A stretch of DNA of 64,000 nt. Origin: Streptomyces griseocarneus (lineage in GTDB: Bacteria; Actinomycetota; Actinomycetes; Streptomycetales; Streptomycetaceae). The notes beneath the pieces are model-generated. The model saw nothing but the letters and a program-made list of their open reading frames with translations. It ran no database searches and was not told the origin of the DNA. Both the position numbers and the translations under genes were made by a program. Location: positions 124,001-188,000 of the forward strand of contig PENC01000002.1 in NCBI GenBank assembly GCA_003674045.1, in the 5' to 3' direction. Shown here in pieces: positions 48,015-56,297 of the stretch (the stretch's first letter is position 1; every line of letters starts with the position of its first letter).

Positions 48015-50750
48015 TCAGTGTGCCGCCGACTCCCAGTCCGCACCCACGCCCACGGAGACATCCAGCTGCGCGCGCAGCTCCACCGCCCCCGCCATCTCCC
48101 GGCGGACCAGCTCCTCCACCGTCTCGCGCTCGCCCGGCGCGATCTCCAGGACGATTTCGTCGTGGACCTGGAGCAGCATCCGCGAGGTGAGCTCCGAGGA
48201 CTCCAGCGCCTCCGCCACCCGCAGCATCGCGATCTTGACGATGTCGGCGGCCGTGCCCTGGATCGGGGCGTTCAGCGCCATCCGCTCCGCCATCTCGCGG
48301 CGCTGCCGGTTGTCGCTGTTGAGGTCCGGCAGATAGCGGCGGCGCCCCAGCATCGTCTCGGTGTACCCCGTCGCACGGGCCTCCTCGACCACCCGCTGGA
48401 GGTAGTCCCGCACGCCGCCGAACCGCTCGAAGAACGTGTCCATCAGCCTGCGCGCCTCGTCCGGCGCGATGTTCAGCTGCTGCGACAGGCCGAACGCCGA
48501 CAGGCCGTACGCCAGCCCGTACGACATCGCCTTGATCTTCCGGCGCATCTCCGGGTCGACCTCGGACTTGGCCACGCCGAAGACCTGCGAGGCCACCGTC
48601 GTGTGCAGGTCCTCGCCGGAGGCGAACGCCTCGATCAGGCCCTCGTCCTCGGACAGGTGGGCCATCACGCGCAGCTCGATCTGGCTGTAGTCCGCCGTCA
48701 TCAGCGACTCGAAGCCCTCGCCGACCACGAAGCCCCGGCGGATGGCCCGGCCCTCGTCCGTGCGCACCGGGATGTTCTGCAGGTTCGGGTCCGTCGACGA
48801 CAGACGGCCGGTGGCCGCCACGGTCTGGTTGAACGTGGTGTGGATGCGGCCGCCGGTCGCGATCGCCTTGATCAGGCCCTCCACCGTGGACCGCAGCTTG
48901 GACTGCTCACGGTGCCGCAGCATGATCACCGGAAGCTCGTTCTCCGTCTGGCCCGCGAGCCAGGCCAGGGCGTCGGCGTCCGTCGTGTAGCCCGTCTTGG
49001 TCTTCTTCGTCTTCGGCAGGCCCAGCTCGCCGAAGAGGACCTCCTGGAGCTGCTTGGGCGACCCCAGGTTGAACTCGTGGCCCGCCGCCGCGTGCGCCTC
49101 CGTCACGGCCTGCTGCACCGCCGCCGCGAACTGCTGCTCCATGCGCTCCAGCCAGCCGCGGTCCGCCGCGATGCCCGCCCGCTCCATGCGCGCCAGCAGC
49201 GTGCTCGTCGGCAGCTCGACATTCGTCAGCAGCTCGGCCGCGCCCACGTCCCGCAGGCGGCCCGCGAACGCGTCGCCCAGGTCCAGGACCGTACGGGCAC
49301 GGCCCATCAGGGCGTCCGCCTCCGCCTGCTCGTCCGCGCCGAAGGCCAGCTGCCCGTCGCCCACGGACGCCGAGGCCAGCTCACGGCCCAGATACTCCAC
49401 CGACAGCGCGTCCAGCGCGAAGGAACGGCGGCCCGGCTTCACCAGATACGCGGCCAGCGCGGTGTCCATCGTCACCCCGGCGACCGACCAGCCGTGCTCC
49501 GGGAAGACCCGCATCGCGGCCTTCGCGTCGTGCATCACCTTCGGCCGGGACGCGTCCGCGATCCACTCCGCGAACGCCCGCTCGTCGGCCCCGTCCAGCT
49601 CGGCCGGGTCGAACCACACCGCCGGGCCCTCGCCCGAGGCCAGCGCGATCTCCGCCACCCGGCCACTGCCCTGCGACCACGAGTCGACGACCGCCACACC
49701 CAGCGGGCCCGCGCCGTGCTCCACCAGCCACGGGGCCAGCTCGCCCGCCGCGATCACCGCGCCGTCGACCTCGGCACCCGCCGCGGGCGCCGCCTCCTGC
49801 GCCGACTCCGCGCCCGGGTCGGCGGCCAGCAGCCGGTCCCGCAGGCCCTGGTTGCGGATCTCCAGACCCTCCAGGAACGCAACCAGTGCCTTCTGGTCGT
49901 ACGCCTCGCGCAGCAGCCCCTCCGGGCCCACCGGCAGCGCCACGTCCCGCACCATCTCCGTCAGACGGCGGTTGAGCTTGACGGCCTCCAGGTGATCGCG
50001 GAGATTCTGCCCGGCCTTGCCCTTGACCTCCTCGACCCGCTCCACCAGCTCGGCGAACGAACCGAACTGGTTGATCCACTTCGCGGCCGTCTTCTCCCCG
50101 ACGCCCGGGATGCCCGGCAGGTTGTCCGAGGGGTCACCACGCAGCGCCGCGAAGTCCGGGTACTGCGCGGGGCTCAGGCCGTACTTCTCCTGCACCTTCT
50201 CCGGCGTGAACCGCGTCAGCTCCGACACGCCCTTCGTCGGATAGAGCACCGTCACGTTCTCGGAGACCAGCTGGAAGGAGTCACGGTCGCCCGTGACGAT
50301 CGAGACGTGGAAGCCCTCCGCCTCCGCCTGCGTGGCCAGCGTGGCGATCACGTCGTCGGCCTCGAAGCCGTCCACCGCGAACCGCGGCACCCGCATCGCG
50401 TCCAGCAGCTCGCCGATCAGCTCGACCTGGCCCTTGAACTCGTCCGGCGTCTTCGACCGCGTCGCCTTGTACTCCGGGAACTCCTCGGAGCGCCACGTCT
50501 TGCGCGAGACGTCGAACGCCACCGCGAAATGCGAAGGCGCCTCGTCACGCAGCGTGTTCGCCAGCATCGACGCGAAGCCGTACACCGCATTCGTCGGCTG
50601 CCCGGCGACCGTCGTGAAATTCTCCGCGGGCAGCGCGAAGAACGCCCGGTACGCCATGGAATGCCCGTCCATCAGGAGCAGGCGGGGGCGGCCTCCCTCC
50701 GCTGCCTCGCTGCCGGCCGGTCCGTTCGTCTGCACTGTCTTTGCTGCCAC
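48015..50750 (-). CDS. polA: DNA polymerase I
   Basis: Repair and Okazaki-fragment-processing polymerase of 911 residues. The N-terminal 5' nuclease domain (about 20-310) has LLLMDGHSMAYRAFFALP, DGFEADDVIATLA and TGDRDSFQLV. A central 3'-5' exonuclease-like domain lacks the canonical DxE pair (VAVVDSWSQGSG in its place), so proofreading is likely lost, as I recall for other actinobacterial PolA. The polymerase domain (about 500-911) has TADYSQIELRVMAHLSED (motif A), RRKIKAMSYGLAYG (motif B) and LLQVHDEIVLE (motif C). I chose the GTG at 50748-50750 (VAAKTVQTNG). It is divergent from the FdhF-type gene. Confidence 0.97.
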   Translation of the reverse strand: MAAKTVQTNGPAGSEAAEGGRPRLLLMDGHSMAYRAFFALPAENFTTVAGQPTNAVYGFASMLANTLRDEAPSHFAVAFDVSRKTWRSEEFPEYKATRSKTPDEFKGQVELIGELLDAMRVPRFAVDGFEADDVIATLATQAEAEGFHVSIVTGDRDSFQLVSENVTVLYPTKGVSELTRFTPEKVQEKYGLSPAQYPDFAALRGDPSDNLPGIPGVGEKTAAKWINQFGSFAELVERVEEVKGKAGQNLRDHLEAVKLNRRLTEMVRDVALPVGPEGLLREAYDQKALVAFLEGLEIRNQGLRDRLLAADPGAESAQEAAPAAGAEVDGAVIAAGELAPWLVEHGAGPLGVAVVDSWSQGSGRVAEIALASGEGPAVWFDPAELDGADERAFAEWIADASRPKVMHDAKAAMRVFPEHGWSVAGVTMDTALAAYLVKPGRRSFALDALSVEYLGRELASASVGDGQLAFGADEQAEADALMGRARTVLDLGDAFAGRLRDVGAAELLTNVELPTSTLLARMERAGIAADRGWLERMEQQFAAAVQQAVTEAHAAAGHEFNLGSPKQLQEVLFGELGLPKTKKTKTGYTTDADALAWLAGQTENELPVIMLRHREQSKLRSTVEGLIKAIATGGRIHTTFNQTVAATGRLSSTDPNLQNIPVRTDEGRAIRRGFVVGEGFESLMTADYSQIELRVMAHLSEDEGLIEAFASGEDLHTTVASQVFGVAKSEVDPEMRRKIKAMSYGLAYGLSAFGLSQQLNIAPDEARRLMDTFFERFGGVRDYLQRVVEEARATGYTETMLGRRRYLPDLNSDNRQRREMAERMALNAPIQGTAADIVKIAMLRVAEALESSELTSRMLLQVHDEIVLEIAPGERETVEELVRREMAGAVELRAQLDVSVGVGADWESAAH

Positions 50751-50919
50751 GCCCCCGATCCTGCCACGGCCCACCGACAATCCCCGCCACACACGGTCCC
50801 GCCCCGCCTCGACGAGGCCGGTGACACTCCCCCGTGACAGGATCAGCACGTACGGACATCCGCGGACCACACCCACGCACGGATCCGCGACCACCGACCG
50901 CTCGAGGGGGAGCGACGAC

Positions 50920-53202
50920 ATGGCAGGCAAGCCGCCCACCAGTGACCCGGTCCAGGACGCACCCGACGTCACCGCCCCACAACACGCCGCCGCCGGCCTG
51001 ACCGCCGTCGCCCACTCCCTGCGCATCGCCAACGACCAGATGGGCGTCCGGCGCACCGCCCTCACCCTGCTCAAGGTCAACCAGAAGGACGGCTTCGACT
51101 GCCCCGGCTGCGCCTGGCCCGAACCCGACAAGCGCCACGCCGCCGAATTCTGCGAGAACGGCGCCAAGGCCGTCGCCGAGGAGGCCACCCTCCGCCGCGT
51201 CACCCCCGCCTTCTTCGCCGACCACCCCGTCAGCGACCTCGCGAACCGCAGCGGATACTGGCTCGGCCAGCAGGGCCGCCTCGCCCAGCCCATGCACCTC
51301 GCCGAAGGCGCCGACCACTACGAACCCGTCACCTGGCAGCGCGCCTTCGACATCATCGCCGAGGAACTCGACGCCCTCACCGGCCCCGACGAAGCCGTCT
51401 TCTACACCTCCGGCCGCACCAGCAACGAAGCAGCCTTCCTCTACCAGCTCTTCGCCCGCGAATTCGGCACCAACAACCTCCCCGACTGCTCCAACATGTG
51501 CCACGAGTCCTCCGGCTCGGCACTCACGGAGACCATCGGCATCGGCAAGGGCAGCGTCCTCCTCGAAGACCTCCACAAGGCCGACCTGATCATCGTCGCC
51601 GGCCAGAACCCCGGCACCAACCACCCCCGCATGCTCAGCGCCCTGGAGAAGGCCAAGGCGGGCGGCGCGAAGATCATCACCGTCAACCCGCTCCCCGAAG
51701 CCGGCCTCGAACGCTTCAAGAACCCCCAGAACGCCCGCGGCCTCTCCGGCGTCGGCACCCCCCTCACCGACCTCTTCCTCCAGATCCGCCTCGGCGGCGA
51801 CCAGGCACTCTTCCGCCTCCTCAACCGCCTGATCATCGAGACCGAAGGCGCCGTCGACACCGGCTTCGTCACCGCGCACACCCACGGCTACGAGGAATTC
51901 GAGACCGCCGCACGCGCCGCCGACTGGGACGACACCCTCCGCGCCACCGGCCTCACCCGCGACGACATCCAGCGCGCCCTCGACATGGTCCTCGCCTCCC
52001 GCCGCACCATCGTCTGCTGGGCCATGGGCCTCACCCAGCACAAGCACGCCGTCCCCACCATCAGGGAAATCGTCAACTTCCTCCTGCTCCGCGGCAACAT
52101 CGGCCGCCCCGGCGCCGGCGTCTGCCCCGTACGCGGCCACAGCAACGTCCAGGGCGACCGCACCATGGGCATCTTCGAACGCCCCGCCCCCGCCTTCCTC
52201 GACGCCCTCGAGAAGGAATTCGGCTTCGCCCCGCCCCGCGAACACGGCCTCGACGTCGTCCGCGCCATCCGCGCACTCCGCGACGGACAGGCCAAGGTCT
52301 TCTTCGCCATGGGCGGCAACTTCGTCTCCGCCACCCCCGACACCGACGTCACCGAAGCCGCCGTACGCCGCGCCCGCCTCACCGTCCACGTCTCCACCAA
52401 GCTCAACCGCTCCCACGTGGTCACCGGCGCCCGCGCCCTCATCCTCCCCACCCTCGGCCGCACCGAACGCGACCGGCAGGCGAGCGGCGACCAGTTCGTC
52501 ACCGTCGAGGACTCCATGGGCATGGTCCACGCCTCCCGCGGCCGCCTGAAGCCCGCGAGCCCCCACCTCCTCTCCGAGACCGCCATCGTCTGCCGCCTCG
52601 CCCGCCGCGCCCTCGGCACCCGCAGCACCACCCCCTGGGAAACCTTCGAGAACGACTACGCCACCATCCGCGACCGCATCGCCCGCGTCATCCCCGGCTT
52701 CGAGGACTTCAACAACCGCGTCGCCGAGCCCGGCGGCTTCACCCTCCCCCACGCCCCGCGCGACAGCCGCACCTTCCCCACCACCACCGGCAAGGCCAAC
52801 TTCACCGCCGCCCCCGTCGAACACCCCCACGCGCCCGAAGGCCGCCTGCTCCTGCAGACCCTCCGCTCCCACGACCAGTACAACACCACCATCTACGGCC
52901 TCGACGACCGCTACCGCGGCATCAAGAACGGCCGCCGCGTCGTCCTCGTCCACCCCGACGACGCCGCGGAACTCCACCTCGCCGACGGCGACTACACCGA
53001 CATCGTCAGCGAATGGACCGACGGCACCGAACGCCGCGCCCCCGGCTTCCGCGTCGTCCACTACCCCACCGCACGCGGCTGCGCCGCCGCCTACTACCCC
53101 GAGACCAACGTCCTCGTCCCCCTCGACCACACCGCCGACACCAGCAACACCCCCGCCAGCAAATCCCTCGTCATCCGCCTCGAAGCCGCCCGGCGGGCCT
53201 GA
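50920..53202 (+). CDS. FdhF/YdeP-family molybdopterin oxidoreductase
   Basis: A 760-residue molybdopterin-dependent oxidoreductase of the YdeP/FdhF-like family. It has an N-terminal CPGCAWPEP motif, GRTSNEAAFLYQLFAREFGT, CSNMCHESSGSALTETIG around the Mo-cofactor site, and AGQNPGTNHPRMLSALEKA. Cofactor-binding RGNIGRPGAGVCPVRGHSNV and the C-terminal domain with LQTLRSHDQYNTTIYG are also present. It has no Cx2Cx3C [4Fe-4S] array of formate dehydrogenase and no selenocysteine, so formate is not assured. ATG 50920 follows GAGGGGGAG. Leu codons are predominantly CTC, a trait of the following genes too. A 13-bp stem-loop follows. Confidence 0.9.
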   Translation: MAGKPPTSDPVQDAPDVTAPQHAAAGLTAVAHSLRIANDQMGVRRTALTLLKVNQKDGFDCPGCAWPEPDKRHAAEFCENGAKAVAEEATLRRVTPAFFADHPVSDLANRSGYWLGQQGRLAQPMHLAEGADHYEPVTWQRAFDIIAEELDALTGPDEAVFYTSGRTSNEAAFLYQLFAREFGTNNLPDCSNMCHESSGSALTETIGIGKGSVLLEDLHKADLIIVAGQNPGTNHPRMLSALEKAKAGGAKIITVNPLPEAGLERFKNPQNARGLSGVGTPLTDLFLQIRLGGDQALFRLLNRLIIETEGAVDTGFVTAHTHGYEEFETAARAADWDDTLRATGLTRDDIQRALDMVLASRRTIVCWAMGLTQHKHAVPTIREIVNFLLLRGNIGRPGAGVCPVRGHSNVQGDRTMGIFERPAPAFLDALEKEFGFAPPREHGLDVVRAIRALRDGQAKVFFAMGGNFVSATPDTDVTEAAVRRARLTVHVSTKLNRSHVVTGARALILPTLGRTERDRQASGDQFVTVEDSMGMVHASRGRLKPASPHLLSETAIVCRLARRALGTRSTTPWETFENDYATIRDRIARVIPGFEDFNNRVAEPGGFTLPHAPRDSRTFPTTTGKANFTAAPVEHPHAPEGRLLLQTLRSHDQYNTTIYGLDDRYRGIKNGRRVVLVHPDDAAELHLADGDYTDIVSEWTDGTERRAPGFRVVHYPTARGCAAAYYPETNVLVPLDHTADTSNTPASKSLVIRLEAARRA

Positions 53203-53217
53203 GAATTCCGATCACCG

Positions 53218-53249
53218 GGTGACCCGGCCGACCGGCCGGCCGGGTCACC
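53218..53249 (+). terminator. GGTGACCCGGCCG hairpin after the FdhF-type gene
   Basis: GGTGACCCGGCCG (53218-53230) pairs perfectly with 53237-53249 around a 6-nt loop. It lies 15 bp after the oxidoreductase stop; T-poor, so perhaps an mRNA-protecting stem. Confidence 0.7.
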
Positions 53250-53304
53250 TGATAAGACCTTCGACAACACAGACGAACAAGGACGACCGAACGGAGCCGG
53301 ACCC

Positions 53305-53760
53305 ATGGGCGAGCAGAGCCAGACCACGTTCCCGCAGACAGTCCTCGACGAATGGGCCGGCAGCGGACACGACCTGCGCACCCTCTTCTCCGCCGGACAC
53401 CTCGGCAGCCGCATGGGCCTCACCGTCGTCGAAGCCTCCCCCGAACGCGTCGTGGGCACCCTCCCCGTCGAGGGCAACACCCAGCCCTACGGACTCCTGC
53501 ACGGCGGCGCCTCCGCCGTCCTCGCCGAAACCCTCGGCTCCGTCGGCGCCATGCTCCACGGCGGCCCCGGCAGGATCGCCGTCGGCGTCGACCTCAACTG
53601 CACCCACCACCGCGGCGTACGCTCCGGCCTCATCACCGGCACGGCGACCCCCGTCCACCGCGGCCGCACCAGCGCCACCTACGAGATCGCCGTCACGGAC
53701 GAAGAGGGCCGACGCGTGTGCAGCGCACGGCTCACCTGCGTGATCCGCGACGCCGCCTGA
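53305..53760 (+). CDS. PaaI-family hot-dog thioesterase
   Basis: A 151-residue acyl-CoA thioesterase-like protein with the hot-dog fold. Landmarks are MGLTVVEASPERVVGTLPVE, then QPYGLLHGGASAVLAETLGS, in which the catalytic His/Gly/Ser region of PaaI lies. It also has VGVDLNCTHHRGVRSGLITG and SATYEIAVTDEEGRRVCSAR. Fits a cytoplasmic phenylacetyl- or hydroxyacyl-CoA thioesterase. ATG 53305 was chosen. It follows the oxidoreductase gene on the same strand, after a hairpin. Confidence 0.92.
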   Translation: MGEQSQTTFPQTVLDEWAGSGHDLRTLFSAGHLGSRMGLTVVEASPERVVGTLPVEGNTQPYGLLHGGASAVLAETLGSVGAMLHGGPGRIAVGVDLNCTHHRGVRSGLITGTATPVHRGRTSATYEIAVTDEEGRRVCSARLTCVIRDAA

Positions 53761-53787
53761 CACAAACGGAATCCATAAGGGGTTTTT

Positions 53788-53806
53788 CCGGGGGCATCGC
53801 CCCCGG
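53788..53806 (+). terminator. CCGGGGGC-ATC-GCCCCCGG hairpin
   Basis: Perfect 8-bp arms with a 3-nt loop, 28 bp after the thioesterase stop. The same arms occur at 14778-14796 and 63910-63928. Confidence 0.7.
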
Positions 53807-53826
53807 ACCCCCAGATGAAACTCGTG

Positions 53827-53838
53827 TGACGGCCGTCA
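53827..53838. promoter_or_regulatory. palindrome TGACGGCCGTCA upstream of livK
   Basis: A perfect 12-bp palindrome about 185 bp before the livK GTG. It could be an operator for the transporter operon, but nothing else in the sequence assigns a regulator. Confidence 0.3.
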
Positions 53839-54022
53839 TAACAAGACAGTCACATAAGGGCCTTCGCCTCTGCCAGCCGCAGCCGCACACCCTTAAAGTC
53901 ACGGCCAGTCACCACCCCGGGCGGCCCCACGCACGACACACAGCGACACGCACCGACCCAGCACACCCTTTACGCCCTTTCCAGGCCGCCCGGCGGAGGC
54001 CGCGCCAGGGAAAGGACCCACC

Positions 54023-55258
54023 GTGCGACACCGTTCCTTGCTCGTCCTCACCACCGCGATCGCCACCGGAGCCCTCACCCTCAGCGCATGCGGCTCCCGC
54101 GACAAAGGCGGCAACGACGACAACGGCAGCAACTCCAAGGCCACCGTCGTCATCGGCGTCGACGCCCCGCTGACCGGATCCCTCTCCGCCATCGGACAAG
54201 GCATCAAGAACTCCGTCGACCTCGCCGTCCGCACCGCCAACAAGAACAACGAAGTCAAAGGCATCACCTTCAAGACCGAACCCCTCGACGACCAGGCCGT
54301 CCCCGCCTCCGGCCAGCAGAACGCCACCACCCTCGTCGCCGACAAGGACGTCCTCGGCGTCGTCGGCCCCCTCAACTCCGGTGTCGCCCAGTCCATGCAG
54401 GGAGTCTTCGCCCGGGCCGGCCTCACCCAGGTCTCCCCCGCCAACACCAACCCCGCACTCAGCCAGGGCGACCAATGGCTCACCGGCCAGAAGAAACGCC
54501 CCTTCAAGACCTACTTCCGCACCGCCACCACCGACGTCATCCAAGGCCGCTTCGCCGCCCAGTACGCCCACGACGACGCCAAGAAGACCAAGGCCTTCGT
54601 CGTCGACGACAAACAGACCTACGGCGTCGGCCTCTCCTCCATCTTCGCCGAGGAATTCAAACACCTCGGCGGCCAGGTCGTCGGCACCGACCACATCACC
54701 GTCAAGGAAACCGACTTCTCCAGCGTCGCCAACAAGGTCAAGAACTCCGGCGCCGACATCGTCTACTTCGGCGGCCAGTACCCCGAAGGCGGCCTCCTCT
54801 CCGGCCAGGTCAAAAGCGCCGGCGCGCACATCCCCACCATGGGCGGCGACGGCATCTACGACCCCGCCTTCATCACCGCCGCCGGCGGAACCAACGACGG
54901 CGACCTCGCCACCTCCGTCGGCTACCCCGTCGACCAGCTCGACTCCGCCAAGACCTTCGTCAAGAACTACGCCGCCGCAGGCTACAAAGACCCCTACGCC
55001 GCCTACGGCGGCTACTCCTACGACGCCGCCTGGGCCATCGTCCAAGCCGTCAAGAAAACCGTCGAGGACAACAACGGGAAACTCCCCGGCAACGCCCGCG
55101 AAAAAGTCACCGAAGCCATGAGCAAAGTCTCCTTCGACGGCGTCACCGGGAAAGTCTCCTTCGACGAGTACGGCGACACCACCAACAAACAACTGACCGT
55201 CTACCAGGTCCGGGACAAGGCCTGGAAATCCGTCAAGAGCGCCACTTTCAAGGACTGA
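54023..55258 (+). CDS. livK: branched-chain amino-acid ABC transporter, substrate-binding lipoprotein
   Basis: A 411-residue periplasmic-type binding protein of the LivJ/LivK class, tethered by a lipobox (LTLSACGSRDKG). It has KATVVIGVDAPLTGSLSAIG near the start, VLGVVGPLNSGVAQSMQGVF, the TYGVGLSSIFAEEFKHLGGQ loop and AYGGYSYDAAWAIVQAVKKT. These are the two-lobed fold landmarks of the family. Start GTG 54023. First gene of the five-gene livKHMGF operon. A 10-bp stem-loop separates it from livH and may raise livK mRNA levels, as in other binding-protein operons. Confidence 0.95.
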   Translation: MRHRSLLVLTTAIATGALTLSACGSRDKGGNDDNGSNSKATVVIGVDAPLTGSLSAIGQGIKNSVDLAVRTANKNNEVKGITFKTEPLDDQAVPASGQQNATTLVADKDVLGVVGPLNSGVAQSMQGVFARAGLTQVSPANTNPALSQGDQWLTGQKKRPFKTYFRTATTDVIQGRFAAQYAHDDAKKTKAFVVDDKQTYGVGLSSIFAEEFKHLGGQVVGTDHITVKETDFSSVANKVKNSGADIVYFGGQYPEGGLLSGQVKSAGAHIPTMGGDGIYDPAFITAAGGTNDGDLATSVGYPVDQLDSAKTFVKNYAAAGYKDPYAAYGGYSYDAAWAIVQAVKKTVEDNNGKLPGNAREKVTEAMSKVSFDGVTGKVSFDEYGDTTNKQLTVYQVRDKAWKSVKSATFKD

Positions 55259-55302
55259 CCCACCCACCACGGCGCCCGCCCCGCCCACCGCACCCCAGGA
55301 CT

Positions 55303-55333
55303 CCGCGCGAGGAAAACCCACGCCCTCGCGCGG
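55303..55333 (+). other. stem-loop between livK and livH
   Basis: CCGCGCGAGG (55303-55312) pairs with CCTCGCGCGG (55324-55333) across an 11-nt loop. In many binding-protein-dependent operons such a stem after the first gene stabilises or attenuates the transcript so the binding protein exceeds the permease. That role here is inferred. Confidence 0.6.
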
Positions 55334-55364
55334 CCCACATTCCGACACCCATCGGAGGACCGCG

Positions 55365-56297
55365 GTGCACCAACTGCCGCAAACGCTGGTCAGCGGTCTC
55401 GCCCTCGGTGCCCTCTACGGCCTCATCGCCATCGGGTACACCATGGTCTACGGCATCGTCCAGCTCATCAACTTCGCCCACGGCGAGATCGTCATGATCG
55501 GGGGCTTCGGCGCCCTCACCATCCACCTCTGGCTCCCCGGCAGCACCCCACTCGGTGCGGCCCTCCCCCTCATGCTCATCGGCGGCGCCCTCGCCGCCGT
55601 CGCCGTCGCCACCGCGGCCGAACGCTTCGCCTACCGCCCCCTGCGGGGCGCCCCCCGCCTCGCCCCCCTCATCACCGCCATCGGCCTGTCCATCGCCCTC
55701 CAGCAGACCGTCTGGGCCTTCTACCCCGACGCCAAGAAACCCCGGCTCTTCCCCCAGTTCCACGGAAACGCCTTCGAACTCGCCGGCAACATCCACCTCC
55801 AGCGCAACGACCTCTTCGTCCTCGTCGCCGCCCCCCTCTGCATGATCGCCCTCGGCTTCTTCGTCTCCCGCAGCCGCACCGGCCGCGCCATGCAGGCCAC
55901 CGCACAGGACCCCGACACGGCCGAACTCATGGGCGTCGACACCAACCGCATCATCGTCCTCGCCTTCGCCATCGGCGGCGCCTTCGCCGCCGTCGCCGCC
56001 GTCGCCCAAGGACTCCGCGCCGGCCAGATCAGCTTCGAAATGGGCTTCATCCTCGGCCTCAAGGCCTTCACCGCCGCCGTACTCGGCGGCATCGGCAACA
56101 TCTACGGCGCCATGCTCGGCGGTGTCGTCCTCGGCATCGCCGAAGCCGCCGCCACCACCTACATCCAGAACATCCCCGGCATGCACCAACTCGGAGGCGC
56201 CGGCTGGAAGGACGTCTGGGCCTTCGTCCTCCTCATCCTCGTCCTGCTGATCAGGCCCCAGGGCCTCCTCGGCGAACGCGTCGCGGATCGGGCGTGA
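55365..56297 (+). CDS. livH: branched-chain amino-acid ABC transporter permease LivH
   Basis: A 310-residue integral membrane permease with about eight hydrophobic segments. Typical LivH sequence is seen in the N-terminal half: GLALGALYGLIAIGYTMVYG and QLINFAHGEIVMIGGFG. LMGVDTNRIIVLAFAIGGAF and the permease EAA-like loop FILGLKAFTAAVLGGIGNIY follow. GTG 55365 starts it after ATCGGAGGACCGCG. Its stop overlaps livM (GTGA). Forms the membrane channel with LivM and is driven by LivG/LivF. Confidence 0.95.
   Translation: MHQLPQTLVSGLALGALYGLIAIGYTMVYGIVQLINFAHGEIVMIGGFGALTIHLWLPGSTPLGAALPLMLIGGALAAVAVATAAERFAYRPLRGAPRLAPLITAIGLSIALQQTVWAFYPDAKKPRLFPQFHGNAFELAGNIHLQRNDLFVLVAAPLCMIALGFFVSRSRTGRAMQATAQDPDTAELMGVDTNRIIVLAFAIGGAFAAVAAVAQGLRAGQISFEMGFILGLKAFTAAVLGGIGNIYGAMLGGVVLGIAEAAATTYIQNIPGMHQLGGAGWKDVWAFVLLILVLLIRPQGLLGERVADRA

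Noticed and set aside
50920..53202. Formate dehydrogenase (FDH-H)
   Set aside because: No N-terminal [4Fe-4S] Cx2Cx3C motif and no in-frame TGA selenocysteine site; the sequence matches the broader FdhF/YdeP family better.
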